Positions 46,501-55,907 are shown, numbered from the stretch's first letter. The stretch is DNA of 64,000 nt from Pseudocolwellia sp049933045 (GCF_049933045.1 NZ_CP187926.1:2542001-2606000), one strand, 5' to 3'. The notes: generated by a model not told the origin, from the letters alone. Made by a program: numbers and translations.

Positions 46501-46632
46501 TTGAGCAGGAGAAATATCAGGATATTCGCGCGTTGATAATTCCTGAAAAGCGAATAAACCAAATACCGCCATAATAATGGAAATAACGGTAGCAAAAACA
46601 GGACGTTTTATGGATATATCTGAAAGTACCAT
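43528..46632 (-). CDS. RND (HAE1-type) efflux permease
   Basis: A 1034-aa inner-membrane proton-drug antiporter of the AcrB/MexB superfamily. It opens with ISIKRPVFATVISIIM and has the transmembrane-4 proton-relay aspartates in GMVVDDAIVVLENIYRR. Two repeats of six transmembrane segments carry large periplasmic loops. A full-length second half ends in FGVTISAILTLFVIPGFY. It follows its periplasmic adaptor gene after 2 bp. No outer-membrane channel gene is in the operon, so a separate TolC is expected. The substrate range cannot be read from the sequence. Confidence 0.95.
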   Translation of the reverse strand: MVLSDISIKRPVFATVISIIMAVFGLFAFQELSTREYPDISPAQVSVSTDYPGAAADIVENRITQVLEGELSGIEGIKSMRSTSVDGRSSINMEFVLTRDIDAAANDVRERVSRVRRRIPEEALDPRINKADSDARPIIYISLVSDSWSTMELTDYADRYVKDRFAVIPGVASVNVLGGGDPAMRIWLDKKKLISRNLTVLDVLTALQSENIELPAGIIESETREFPVRISRAYGSAEDFRKLVIAQGDDGHLVRLAEVAEVNVDRANFRRVFQVNNNDSMSIGIVKQSTANTVEVLDAIHEEIKALADAMPNGVKVTTSGDASEFIRAAIENVYGTIIATLILVALVLWLFLGNWRALIIPIVCIPLSLLGSFVALWFFGYSVNLITLLAMVLSIGMVVDDAIVVLENIYRRIEEGEPPLLAAYNGARQVAFAVVATTVVLIAVFVPIGLVKDNTGQIFAELAVAISAAVICSTILALSMVPMMCSKLLHKGDSNNVLVRIVDKGMNGLSRLYERSLRRSLNFLLLPVFLAIFSGGGAYYIFMNLNQEYAPTEDQGTLMARISAEEGTSVEKMRSLIEQLTTPMLDKVEDGSLTRVLFVAPAFGTQAPNSAFSRISFADWDERDISVFELRKELITEWGKIPGIRTGIFMPNGLSRGGGGSPVQFVIQGDNYENLLVWRDLVLEKAEESGLFTSIESDLKETQQQIHLTIDKNRAASLGVTISDIGLTLQALMAEQEVSQYINDGFEYPVILALVADQRNTSEDIRNIFVRSRSSGELVSLANVITVEDKADIASLERYNRLRAVTLSAGLAAGVTLDQALDFLETTSKELLPQQAKIDYKGESLEFKESSGGLLFVFGFALLILFLVMAAQFESFVHPTVILFTVPLAVVGGLLGLWLTDSTFNIFSQIGFLMLIGIATKNGILLVEFINQLRDEGVEFSEAIIGACKIRLRPVIMTTVSTVVGAIPLVFAEGPGQASRNVLGIVILFGVTISAILTLFVIPGFYKLLARNTKSPEAVTKELLKLQQAVKKD

Positions 46633-46634
46633 GG

Positions 46635-47783
46635 TTAAGACCTCTCAGTACTTTCAGCAGTTACTTGTTCAGCAACCTTATCTTTTGCAGTTTTTTCATC
46701 ATTAAGATTTGATAAAGCGACAGGCGCAAGCTCAGGATTTTTAATACTAATAGCAGAGCCATCACGCAAGGTTAACGTGCCATCAACAACTACCGTTTCA
46801 CCAATCTCTAAACCTTGGTTAACGACAACTTTACCTGGTAAACGTTTGCCAATAATTACTTTGCGCTTTTCAACGGTTGAATCATCTTTTACTACAAACA
46901 CAGCCGAGTTATTACCGACTTGCTGTAATGCGCCTTCAGGAACAATAGCGGCAAGATATTCTTTTGAATACAAAGTTACATTCATCAACATGCCAGGCAA
47001 TAAACTTAAATCTGGGTTAGGAATTTTTGCACGAACTAAAACAGCGCGTGTTGTAGGATCTACACGCTTATCAAAAAAGCTTACAGTACCTTCAAATTGC
47101 TCGCCCGAAATTGACGAACTTGTCGCAGTAACTCGGCTATTATTTGAAAGCCCATGCGAGAAAATTTCAGGCACAGTAAAATCAAGGTTCAGCACACTAA
47201 TATCGTCAAGACGTGCAATTTCAGAGCCTGGTGTAACTAACGCACCAACACTTACTCTTCTTATGCCTAAAACACCTGAAAAAGGCGCACTAATAATACG
47301 GTCGGTTAAACGTGCTTTAGTTATTTCTAATCGCCCTTTGTTCACTTCAACATTAGCTTTAGCGATTTCAATACCTGACTTTGAAGCATAAGAAGCACCA
47401 ATACTTTCTAAACGTTCAACTTGGCGGATAGACTCAGTTAAATTAGCTTGCGCTTCAGCCAGCTCAGCATTTTGTTCATCGTTTGTTAGCGTAACTAACA
47501 CATCACCTTTTTTAACGGTTTGTCCGTCTTCAAAGTTAACGCTGGTTATATTGTCGGTAACCGTCGCCGTAATATAAACAGATTCATTGGCGATTAATGT
47601 ACCTACCGCTTCAATTTCGTTTGCAACACGTTGCTGTTCAACATAACCAACAACTACAGCTGCTGCGGGCTTAGCTTTAGGTGCTTTTTTAACAACCTCG
47701 TTATTGTCTGAACAAGCCATAAAACCTAAACTAAAACCGAGCAAAACAACAATCCGTGCTTTACTTAAACAAAAAAGAGCCAT
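46635..47783 (-). CDS. RND efflux periplasmic adaptor (membrane fusion protein)
   Basis: A 382-aa adaptor with an N-terminal signal and probable lipobox (LGFSLGFMAC, lipidated Cys near residue 24). Lipoyl-like halves (GQTVKKGDVLVTLTNDE; ISAPFSGVLGIRRVSVGALV) flank a coiled coil rich in AEAQANLTES. The beta-barrel and membrane-proximal domains follow (VRAKIPNPDLSLLPGMLMNV). It links the inner-membrane permease encoded 2 bp downstream to an outer-membrane channel. No regulator gene is adjacent. Confidence 0.94.
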   Translation of the reverse strand: MALFCLSKARIVVLLGFSLGFMACSDNNEVVKKAPKAKPAAAVVVGYVEQQRVANEIEAVGTLIANESVYITATVTDNITSVNFEDGQTVKKGDVLVTLTNDEQNAELAEAQANLTESIRQVERLESIGASYASKSGIEIAKANVEVNKGRLEITKARLTDRIISAPFSGVLGIRRVSVGALVTPGSEIARLDDISVLNLDFTVPEIFSHGLSNNSRVTATSSSISGEQFEGTVSFFDKRVDPTTRAVLVRAKIPNPDLSLLPGMLMNVTLYSKEYLAAIVPEGALQQVGNNSAVFVVKDDSTVEKRKVIIGKRLPGKVVVNQGLEIGETVVVDGTLTLRDGSAISIKNPELAPVALSNLNDEKTAKDKVAEQVTAESTERS

Positions 47784-48357
47784 CTTAATTCCTTTGGGAT
47801 ACTACTATTAATATATGTAAAATTATTCGAATACCTTACACATAAAACATGAGTTTGTAAGTTGAGAAAAATTCATCTCAATCATTTATTATCTTAATAT
47901 TTTGTCTTTAGTCGATTTGAATTTCAATCACTTATGTTTTCAGCCAAGTTCACATCATCAACAAATAAGCATAAATTCATCAACCCAATAATAAAAAGCT
48001 TAAAAATCGCACATAAGATTTAAGCACTGGCATATAAAAAGTATTATAAAAATAATGAATAAGATCAAAAAATACTGAGGACAAACCATGAAAATTTCAG
48101 GTAAGAAGCAAAACCACAGTTCAAAGAAAGGTAATATAAAAATCCGAATGAACAGATAAAACAAGCCCTACCGATTAACCACGCAGCATAAGCCAATTGA
48201 TTTACTTATATTTTTTTAAAGCACGAACGTTAACTGAAAATAAAACGAAAGAGTGATGAGCTAGAGTTTTTGAAGAATATATCAGCTATTTAAATAACCA
48301 ATATCTATAGAGAGAAGAAAAGACTAAAAAGGAAGTCGTAATTGAATAGATAAAAAA
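47784..48357. other. Intergenic region upstream of the RND operon
   Basis: AT-rich, with no recognisable RNA or operator. It contains one short frame with a good ribosome binding site, listed separately at 48088-48159. Confidence 0.4.
48088..48159 (+). CDS. Possible 23-aa basic small protein
   Basis: ATG at 48088 is preceded by GAGGACAAACC, a strong and well-spaced ribosome binding site. It encodes a very basic 23-residue peptide (MKISGKKQNHSSKKGNIKIR plus MNR) ending TAA. It lies on the plus strand between the RND operon and grpE with no clear promoter. It could be chance; the binding site is the only support. Confidence 0.25.
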   Translation: MKISGKKQNHSSKKGNIKIRMNR

Positions 48358-48395
48358 AACGATTAAAATCAAACTTGCGTTTAATTTTAATCGTT
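48358..48395 (-). terminator. Terminator of grpE
   Basis: AACGATTAAAAT-C-AAAC pairs with GTTT-A-ATTTTAATCGTT around a TTGC loop, 31 bp beyond the grpE stop. A/T runs flank both sides. Confidence 0.75.
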
Positions 48396-48425
48396 ATATC
48401 TTTTTTAATTGTAACTTAATATTTA

Positions 48426-49046
48426 TTAAGCAGTAGTATCAACACTTGGTGCTTTAGATACCATAACCATAGCTGGACGTACTAAACGACCATTTAGCTC
48501 ATAGCCTTTTTGCATAACAGCAATAACCGTATTAGGTGCTACACCCTCAACTTCTTGCATAGACATGGCTTGATGTAATTCAGGGTTAAAAGGTTGATCT
48601 TGTGGATTAACCGCTTTAACACCAAACTTGTCTAAAGCTGCGATTAAGCCTTGTAGTGTTAAAGAAACACCTTCGCCAATCACTTTTTGCTTTTCGTCTT
48701 CGGCATCAATATTTTCTAAACCACGTTCTAGGTTATCAACTGTAGGTAATAACTCAGATGCAAACTTCTCTAAAGCAAATTTACGAGCTTTCTCAACATC
48801 TTGTGCTGCACGACGACGAACATTGTCTACTTCTGCTTTAGCACGAATAACTGAATCTTTTTGATCTACTACCGTTGCTTGCGCAGCAGATAAAGCTAAT
48901 TCAAGCTCATTAATTTTTTCTTGCTCTGGGCTAATATTCTCAGCCGCATTATCAAGTTGTTCTTCAACTTGCGCTTCAGCTTGTTGAACGATTTCATCAG
49001 CCAAAACTTCTTCAGCACTTTTATTATCTGTTGACTCGTTAGTCAT
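48426..49046 (-). CDS. grpE: Nucleotide exchange factor GrpE
   Basis: A 206-aa co-chaperone that releases ADP from DnaK. It has an acidic N-terminus and a long coiled coil (DQKDSVIRAKAEVDNVRRRAAQD). The C-terminal head has FNPELHQAMSMQEV and MQKGYELNGRLVRPAMVMVSK, the GrpE signatures. It is divergent from nadK, the usual gammaproteobacterial arrangement, and is preceded by a sigma-32-type promoter. Confidence 0.97.
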   Translation of the reverse strand: MTNESTDNKSAEEVLADEIVQQAEAQVEEQLDNAAENISPEQEKINELELALSAAQATVVDQKDSVIRAKAEVDNVRRRAAQDVEKARKFALEKFASELLPTVDNLERGLENIDAEDEKQKVIGEGVSLTLQGLIAALDKFGVKAVNPQDQPFNPELHQAMSMQEVEGVAPNTVIAVMQKGYELNGRLVRPAMVMVSKAPSVDTTA

Positions 49047-49115
49047 GAAAAACTCCAGGGTAAACTTAGTTCTAGAAACTACAAAAATATGATTTAAATC
49101 TAATTACAGCTAATT

Positions 49116-49141
49116 ATGGGGATTTGTTTCTGCTATTCAAG
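49116..49141 (-). promoter_or_regulatory. Sigma-32 heat-shock promoter of grpE
   Basis: Read on the minus strand: CTTGAA-N14-CCCCAT, a near-perfect heat-shock promoter. The predicted leader to the grpE ATG is about 60 nt. The divergent nadK start lies 107 bp to the right. Confidence 0.85.
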
Positions 49142-49248
49142 CTCTAATGTGAATCAATTATAAAAAAGTGGTCTTTACAATGAGATAAATACCAGCGAAA
49201 CTTTACCTAATATAACTAATAACGACATTAGATCGTAATAAAATCATT

Positions 49249-50130
49249 ATGACTCAACTATATAAAACAATAGGACTGATTGGCAAACCTAATCATGAAG
49301 GTGCCAAAGCAACTATCGAGGCATTACACGAATATTTGCGCTTAAACCATTATCACGTGGTAGTAGAGCATTCGGTAGCCCAATCTGTTGATATCAAAAA
49401 TATGTCGGTTCACCCATTAACAGAAATAGGTGAACTAGCAGACCTTGCGATTGTAGTTGGCGGCGATGGATACATGTTAGGTGCAGCAAGAGTACTTTCT
49501 TGTTACAACATTGGCGTTATTGGTGTTAACCGTGGCAACCTAGGTTTTTTAACAGATTTAGCGCCCGACAACATAATAGAACCACTTGAAGCCATATTAA
49601 AAGGTGAGTCTCGTTCAGAGCAACGCTTTATTATAGAAGCCGAAGTGTATCGCCACGGAAAACTAAAAAGCAGCAACAGCGCAGTAAACGAAGCTGTACT
49701 GCATGCAGGTAAAGTTGCCAACATGATAGAATTTGAAGTGTATATAGATAACAGCTTCATGTTCAGCCAACGTTCCGACGGTTTAATTATATCAACCCCT
49801 ACTGGCTCAACAGCTTATTCGATGTCGGCAGGCGGACCTATACTTACGCCTAACCTAAATGCACTGTCTTTAGTGCCAATGTTTCCACACACATTAACCA
49901 GCCGACCAATTGTAGTAGACGGTAATAGTGAAATAAAACTCGTACTTGCCAACGAAAATTATGAAAACCTACAAGTCAGTTGCGATGGTCATGTAATACT
50001 AGCGGTAATGCCAGGAGACGAAGTTATTATCAAAAAGAGTGAAAATTGTCTTAGGCTTATCCACCCACTTGATCACAACTACTTCAACGTTTTGCGAAAT
50101 AAATTAAGCTGGGGCCATAAACTTTACTAA
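49249..50130 (+). CDS. nadK: NAD kinase
   Basis: A 293-aa ATP-dependent NAD+ kinase that makes NADP+. Family motifs are present: VVGGDGYMLGAAR with the catalytic Asp in GGDG, VNRGNLGFLTD, NEAVLHAG, STPTGSTAYSMSAGGPI and SCDGH. The length is standard. It is divergent from grpE across 202 bp. Confidence 0.97.
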   Translation: MTQLYKTIGLIGKPNHEGAKATIEALHEYLRLNHYHVVVEHSVAQSVDIKNMSVHPLTEIGELADLAIVVGGDGYMLGAARVLSCYNIGVIGVNRGNLGFLTDLAPDNIIEPLEAILKGESRSEQRFIIEAEVYRHGKLKSSNSAVNEAVLHAGKVANMIEFEVYIDNSFMFSQRSDGLIISTPTGSTAYSMSAGGPILTPNLNALSLVPMFPHTLTSRPIVVDGNSEIKLVLANENYENLQVSCDGHVILAVMPGDEVIIKKSENCLRLIHPLDHNYFNVLRNKLSWGHKLY

Positions 50131-50164
50131 TAACCAACTTTTTAAAACCGGTGAAACGACTGCG

Positions 50165-50189
50165 ACTATGCTTGATTTTTAAGCATAGT
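50165..50189 (+). terminator. Possible terminator of nadK
   Basis: ACTATGCTT/AAGCATAGT, 9-bp perfect stem with a 7-nt loop, 35 bp after nadK. Only a weak A/T tail follows. Confidence 0.45.
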
Positions 50190-50409
50190 ATTTATAAAGC
50201 ATTCAAATAACCTACGATTTGTTTAAAGAACGTACGAAGAAATTATTTAATCATAAAAATGACATAAATTAGTTGCAATATAGTTTAACAATCCTTAGTA
50301 TACGCCTCGTTCTCAGGGGACAGGTTCTTAACCCAAACTTTGACAACTTTCTTTAGTAATAGAAATAAATAATTACTGGCTTGTTTAAGTTTAACTTAAA
50401 CCATTCGGA

Positions 50410-50486
<77 letters not shown>

Positions 50487-50591
50487 ATTCTTTATATCAA
50501 CTAGAATTAAAATAAATTGATAACATATTCTTCTAAAGAGAATTAAAACCTTTAGGGCTTTCTTCTTAATATCTTAAGAAGTTCATTCGGA

Positions 50592-50668
<77 letters not shown>

Positions 50669-50713
50669 ATTCTTGTAAAAATCAACACCTTTAATACAAA
50701 AAATACACTTATA

Positions 50714-51196
50714 GAAGTCGTCAGTTCACTCTTCACAAAATAAGTGGCTCCAGCAACCAATTCTTTATACATCTCGTATAAAAATTAAAAACATCAATAT
50801 TAATACAAAAAAAATGTATTTACGTTTATAAAAGTCATCAGTTCACTCTTCATAAAATAAGTGGCTCCAGCAACCAATTCTTGTAAAAATCAATATCTTT
50901 AATATAAACAATTATACTTACACTTATAGAAATAGTCAGTTCACTCTTCACAAAATAAGTGGCTCCCAAAACTAATTCTTTATACATCTCGTATAAAAAT
51001 TAAAAACATCAATATTAATACAAAACAAATATACTTACATTTATAGAAGTCGTCAGTTCACTCTTCATAAAATAAACAGCTCCAGCAACCAATTCTTTAT
51101 ACACTCCGTATGAAAATTATCAAAAATAAAAAACCTTAATACAAAATAAATATAACTACGCTTATAGAAGTATCCAGTTCAACTCTGCTATCCCCT
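50714..51196 (+). repeat. Array of about five decayed tRNA-fMet 3'-half copies
   Basis: Units at about 50714-50764, 50831-50882, 50927-50980, 51045-51098 and 51166-51196 carry GTCGTCAGTTCA and (first four) TGGCTCC-GCAACCAATTCTT, matching the tRNA-fMet T-arm and acceptor end. A shared insert of about 16 nt (CTCTTCACAAAATAAG) lies between the two parts. Spacers alternate between a short type (TGTAAAAATCAA..TTTAATA) and a long type (TTTATACATCTCGTATAAAAA), giving a dimeric period of about 210 bp. No unit can fold as a tRNA. Confidence 0.8.
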
Positions 51197-51318
51197 ACTC
51201 TATAAACTTATACTCATCGATAAAAATATTCTTCTACTTCATATACCTAATTAATAAAAATAAAATTCAGCAACATATAGAACACACTTACCTTCGGCTA
51301 TACAATACAAAAAACCTT

Positions 51319-51516
51319 ATGAGCATGGCTACGCCAAGAAAATATATGACTGAAAAAACAGTAAAATTCGAATTCGAAAAAGAAAACAAAAACAGCGTTC
51401 GTTACAAAGAAGTACCAGAAGATGGAATGCCACCAATCGTTGGTAGCATTTATGTTCAAAAATGGTTTGCTGGTAATAGTAAAAATATAGAAGTGACGAT
51501 TTATAAGAAAAATTAG
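51319..51516 (+). CDS. Small conserved hypothetical protein
   Basis: A frame of 65 aa. The likely start is the third Met (51346, MTEKTVKFEFEKENKN), since the first ATG lacks a binding site. The sequence VRYKEVPEDGMPPIVGSIYVQKWF looks like a compact beta-rich single-domain protein of a small uncharacterised family I recall but cannot name. It is the only intact gene between the tRNA repeat array and the broken helicase, at the left edge of the defence region. Confidence 0.55.
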   Translation: MSMATPRKYMTEKTVKFEFEKENKNSVRYKEVPEDGMPPIVGSIYVQKWFAGNSKNIEVTIYKKN

Positions 51517-51581
51517 GTTTTAAATCTACTTATAAACGAACAAAGGTTTTCATCATTAGCTAAGTCATAAAAAGGATTTTC

Positions 51582-52310
51582 ATGAATCAAACTGGTATTT
51601 ACGAACAACTGATAACTCAGTTAGTTGAAAAAAACTTAGATCGTGACTCTTTTTATGTTGGCGAACGCACATTAGAGTCATCAGAAGCAGCTACATTATT
51701 ATCTCGATTCTTAACTCGCATTATTGAAATTGCGATGGAATCATTACAATAGTGATACTCGAATTCATGATCAAATCAACTTAGCCAACACTATCGTCAA
51801 ATGGTTAAGTACCCATATTAAAGATGAAGAACTAATTAGTGAAAACTTGTTGGATAGCCAAGGTAAAATACTTACTGCTCTATTTGATAAAGTTAACCCT
51901 ATTTCAGCAGATTTTCCAAAATACATTGATGCCATCATGCCAATCACAGGGCTCACACAAAGTGAGTTATTTTGTGGTAGTAACGTGGGCATATCTTTAG
52001 AGACTGAAATTAAGAGAGAAATACAACCATCTGACAAAATCTATTGGTTAGTGTCATTTATTAAGTGGGCTGGCATTCGTATATTTAAAAAGGAATTAGA
52101 ATCTTTTACCCGAAGTGGTAAACAATTAAAAATAATTACCACCTCGTATATGGGTGCGACGGACGCTAAAGCTGTAGAATTTTTAGCATCACTGCCTAAC
52201 ACAGAAGTAAAACTCAGTTACAACACCAATAGCGAACGCTTACACGCTAAATCTTATTTGTTTATGCGCAATACAGGCTTTCATACTGGCTATTCTGGAA
52301 TGTCTTTCAA
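51582..52310 (+). pseudogene. DUF3427-type DEAD/DEAH helicase, 5' remnant with frameshift
   Basis: The ATG at 51582 (after AAAGGATTTTC) opens MNQTGIYEQLITQLVEKN and runs FYVGERTLESSEAATLLSRFLTRIIEIAMESL to a stop at 51750-51752. The continuation lies in the +1 frame as SDTRIHDQINLANTIVKWL, showing a one-base insertion. It then reads through a phospholipase-D-like region (LHAKSYLFMRNTGFHTGYSG) and breaks off near 52295. Intact relatives have a helicase and DUF3427 domain after this, giving about 1000 aa. Only the first quarter remains, abutting a gene on the opposite strand. Confidence 0.75.
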
Positions 52311-52772
52311 TTGGTAACCCATCATTTCTACGAACTGTATACATTTATTTGTAAAGTCATTATCCCGAAAGTGGTAATTTTTATTTTCTAAGCTATGCCT
52401 CGCACCATCATAAAAACACGCGAATACAGACTTTAGTTTACTCTTGACTGCTGCTGAATTACTCCAATCAGCAATACTTCCATCTTTATGATGGCTATGA
52501 AAACACTTTGAATTAAATTGACGACTGTTAGCTACGCTAAACGAAATAACATTTTCAATACAACCAGATTTTAATACAAGTTCTGGGCATCTCATATATA
52601 AGGAATAAATATCTGAGAAAGAAGCATGCTCACGAGAAATAACGTCACCTACGTTAAAACTATTTAATGAACCTTTAAAAAATCTAATGCTTCGTTTTGA
52701 AAAGAAAAATTTACCATTAGCTAATATAACCGGAATACGTTTTTCCCATAACACCCTCTTAATTTTTGACAC
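52290..52772 (-). CDS. DUF3223-like protein
   Basis: A 160-aa protein beginning at GTG (52772). The segment FFFSKRSIRFFKGSLNSFNVGD, then LYMRCPELVLKSGCIENVISF and KCFHSHHKDGSIADWSNSAAVK, follows the DUF3223 (DCL-like) pattern of a short alpha-beta domain with KxG-I-f-v and CF-xxR/K-DGs elements. Function is unknown. Its 3' end overlaps the broken end of the helicase remnant on the other strand, so the junction is recent or the C-terminus may be altered. It lies 47 bp after the HamB-like pseudogene in the same direction. Confidence 0.5.
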   Translation of the reverse strand: MSKIKRVLWEKRIPVILANGKFFFSKRSIRFFKGSLNSFNVGDVISREHASFSDIYSLYMRCPELVLKSGCIENVISFSVANSRQFNSKCFHSHHKDGSIADWSNSAAVKSKLKSVFACFYDGARHSLENKNYHFRDNDFTNKCIQFVEMMGYQLKDIPE

Positions 52773-52819
52773 CTATTTTAAAAGCTAGTTTTTGACTTAT
52801 CTAGCTTGATTGATTTGTA

Positions 52820-55089
52820 CTAAGGTAAATACCATTGAACCAGCTCTTGAATATGCGTTGAGCTTTTGAATATATCAGATTTAAATGAAATACTCTCTTC
52901 TGAAATATGCTCTATGTACTCTGATATTTCGCTAACTTCATCTGGTGGAAAACCATAACGAATCAATAATGTATGTACACTATCATTTGTTCCATATTTT
53001 AATAACTCAATCATTCTAATTGCTTTACTATCTCTAGTTACATTATGGTAAATTGAAAATGCCCCCATAAAAACATCAGATAATGAAAAAGAAATTACTG
53101 TATCTAAATAGTCATAAGTATCAAAAACAACGGCATCGTAACTTACATCTTTAGACTTTGTATCTTTAAAAAGTGGAAACATATTGGACAAAGTACTGTC
53201 TGGTAGTTTATTGGCCGGTTGCGTAAAATTAGCTGGTTGGTTTGGATTACCTCCCCTATTAGATATTTGATTATACCTAATACCAACGATCTCTCTGAAT
53301 GATTTTCCTTGAATAAGGTGGAAAAAAATCTCTATAGCTGAATTAAACACTTTTGACTCACCATCAAGTAAATCACGACCTAGTGATATTTCAAATATCC
53401 TTAATAAATTTTGCTTAACAACATTACGATTCCCCCTGTTATTCGCACCGAATAATCTAGAACCAAATTCATCTGAATAAATTAATTCAAGTACTTCTTT
53501 CAATAGCTCTATAACTTCATCTGTTGTAAGTCTTTCTACTTTGGATTCTGGTAAGTTAATTTCTTCGTCAAATGTTCCTTCAATAATTGATGAAACAAGT
53601 TCTCTTTCATCAGTAAAATCGTTAATATCCATATTTAATACAGAATCATTCGATAAATTAAATGGTAAATTCACTCTTGAAGATAATAGTTGAGGATTTT
53701 TTGTATAAACGTATCCAAAATCAAATTTTGGCTCTTTAGAAAGCCGACCACTTCGTCCTATAAGAATTTAAAAGCTAAACTTCTTCACTATTCCCTTGAA
53801 TACGCATATTATCTAACCAAACAATATCAAAAGGCATATTAATACCTTGCGCTAACGTACTAGTGGCGAAACAAATTTTTGCAAACCCTTCTCGAATAAA
53901 GTCTTCAATTAAAAATCTCACATCCAAGGGAACAAATCCGTGATGTATAACAACTCCACGTTTCAGTAAATGTACAAGCTTGGATTTATGATCACTATTA
54001 TTTGCCCCTAATAAATTTTCAACATCATTAATTATATCTAGAGCTCTTTTACTTTCTAAAAACTCAAATTCATCAATAAACTTTTGAAAGTCATTTATGA
54101 ATTCACCTCGGTAAATAGAAGCTTTAGATACAAAAACTAAAATAGACTTTGTCCCATCAAATGCAAAATTTTCAAATTTTGAACCAATATCAATACACTT
54201 TTTTACATGATGACCATTTTCAAAAAATGGCAGAAAAATAATAATCTTTATGGTTCGTATGACCATAAATAAATGCTTTTCCAACAGTATTATGAGGATA
54301 AGCTCTTGAATATGATTTTTCACCGTCAATTGAGTGTTTATTAAACTGTGTATTCGGATTATCAACAAAAGGATGAGCAAATACTAACTTTGCATCAGGG
54401 AATGTTTTTATAACTCGTCTAACCAAAACATCAAAGATAACACCACGTTCCTTTTCTTCAGACATATGAGCTTCATCAAAAAAGACTAATGATATTTTAA
54501 AATTAAATGAAAGCGCGAATAACTCCCTTGCTCTTTCGGGGGTTAAAATAAATATTCGTCTTAATTTTCTTTCAGTAAAAACACAATCAACAAAAGATGA
54601 TATCATTACATTTTTATCATCCTTAAACCTATCTCTCATTGTTTTGATATATTCAGCAATCAATGCCCTTGAAGGTACAATGATTACACTATCCCCTTCC
54701 AGACCAAAAATATAATATCTAATTGAAAAGGACTTTCCTGCACTAGTCGGTGCTGATATTGAGACATACTGCTGCTCTTCCACCGCAAACCTAACACTAG
54801 CTTGAACAGGGGTTAAGTATTCACCGAATTCAGCTTGGTGACTTTCACCTATACCAGAAAGAAGAAATGAATATAAATTTTTTGGTGCTGGAATTTTATA
54901 AAACAGTCCTAAAACAGAAAGGACTTTTTCTTCAAATTCGTAGAATAGTTCAGGATGAAATATTTTATGATAAGTAAGATTTTCAATAACTTTATTTGCA
55001 ACAGGACCATCTTTGTGCAAAGTATTGATAATTTTCTGTAGGCTTTCTCTAGGATCTAAAGTACTTTCTATCTCTTTTATATTTAGCAT
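52820..55089 (-). pseudogene. HamB-like Ski2-type helicase, broken by several frameshifts
   Basis: Three open pieces (55089-54220, 54380-53775, 53674-52820) together encode one SF2 helicase. Piece one has Walker A ISAPTSAGKS (about residues 112-120) and DEAH in VFFDEAHMSEE (205-208). Piece two has VFVSK and FATSTLAQGINMPFD. The motif VI sequence LIGRSGRLSKEP lies in the gap between pieces two and three. The first break is in a T6 run (GCCATTTTTTGAAAA); at least two more indels follow GNSEEV. The 5' end overlaps the HamA-like gene by 7 nt, as in two-gene Hachiman systems. Confidence 0.7.
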
Positions 55090-55883
55090 ACCACTCCCAC
55101 TAAATACACAACTTGAGCATTGTTCATTAAGTCGGAACTTCCGATATTTTTCAATGCATTATCCATGATAGAAGCTAAGTTTTTAGAATTAATAGAGAAT
55201 GCGGCTACTACACCAAATTTTTCATCATCTAAATTATAGACTGATAACTGGTTAGTAAGATTAGTTAAATGAACTCTGTCCCTCAAGTGCTTTTGAACTT
55301 TAATAAAACCATCCTCTTGGGTTATCGCGTTACCATGCGGATTTACAACACCCGAATACTTAGCCTCTCCAAAATTTATCAAGTTCATAGGACACTCAGT
55401 GTGAAAATCAAAGCCTTCATTCTGTTTTTTTTGAGGTTTCCAAAGCTCTGCAATTGGTACAACTTTATGATCAAACAGTACAGCTAAAGAACGAGTTGAG
55501 CTCATTGACACCATAATTTCACCAAATTTAGCGCCAACCGGCAAAGTACCACTATAATTTTTAAAAACCGATACAAGAGCCTGTGCTGTTTCATTTGCTG
55601 TAAATTGATAAGACCTCCTTGTTCCTTTATCAAGAGATAGCATCCATGATGTATCTAAGATAGATTTAGTCAACTCCTTTGCAATCCGGCTTAAATCATC
55701 AATTGTGACAATACAGGCCTTTACATTGTGGTCATCAAGATACTCTAAATGTTCACAACCCCATTCTTTGTCTTCTATTGTTACTACTGCAATTATTGTT
55801 AACCTTATAGAGTTGTAATTATGGGGGTAAAGTAAAGATAGCGACTCAACCTCCCAGTTGCTGCAATTTTTCCAAACGCCCTT
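55083..55883 (-). pseudogene. HamA-like (DUF1837-type) nuclease subunit, start codon lost
   Basis: The open frame spans 55083-55883, but the only standard start is a TTG at 55673 well inside it. Upstream in-frame sequence (NWEVESLSLLYPHNYNSI, then LTIIAVVTIEDKEWGCEHL) looks like real coding. An ATG at 55887-55889 is followed at once by TAA, so a CAA-to-TAA change at codon 2 would explain the loss. The DUF1837-like core is visible: GFDFHTE, then INFGEAKYSG, a PD-(D/E)xK-like nuclease motif. It overlaps a helicase gene, as hamA overlaps hamB in Hachiman. Confidence 0.55.
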
Positions 55884-55907
55884 TTACATCACTAATTCAT
55901 CAAAAAA

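Noticed and set aside
46777..47391. 204-codon open frame on the plus strand
   Set aside because: It is antisense to the well-supported efflux adaptor gene, with no ribosome binding site or family match.
50714..51196. CRISPR-like array
   Set aside because: Units are degenerate, longer than CRISPR repeats, and clearly derived from the tRNA-fMet 3' end. Spacers are themselves repeated in two types, and no cas genes are present.
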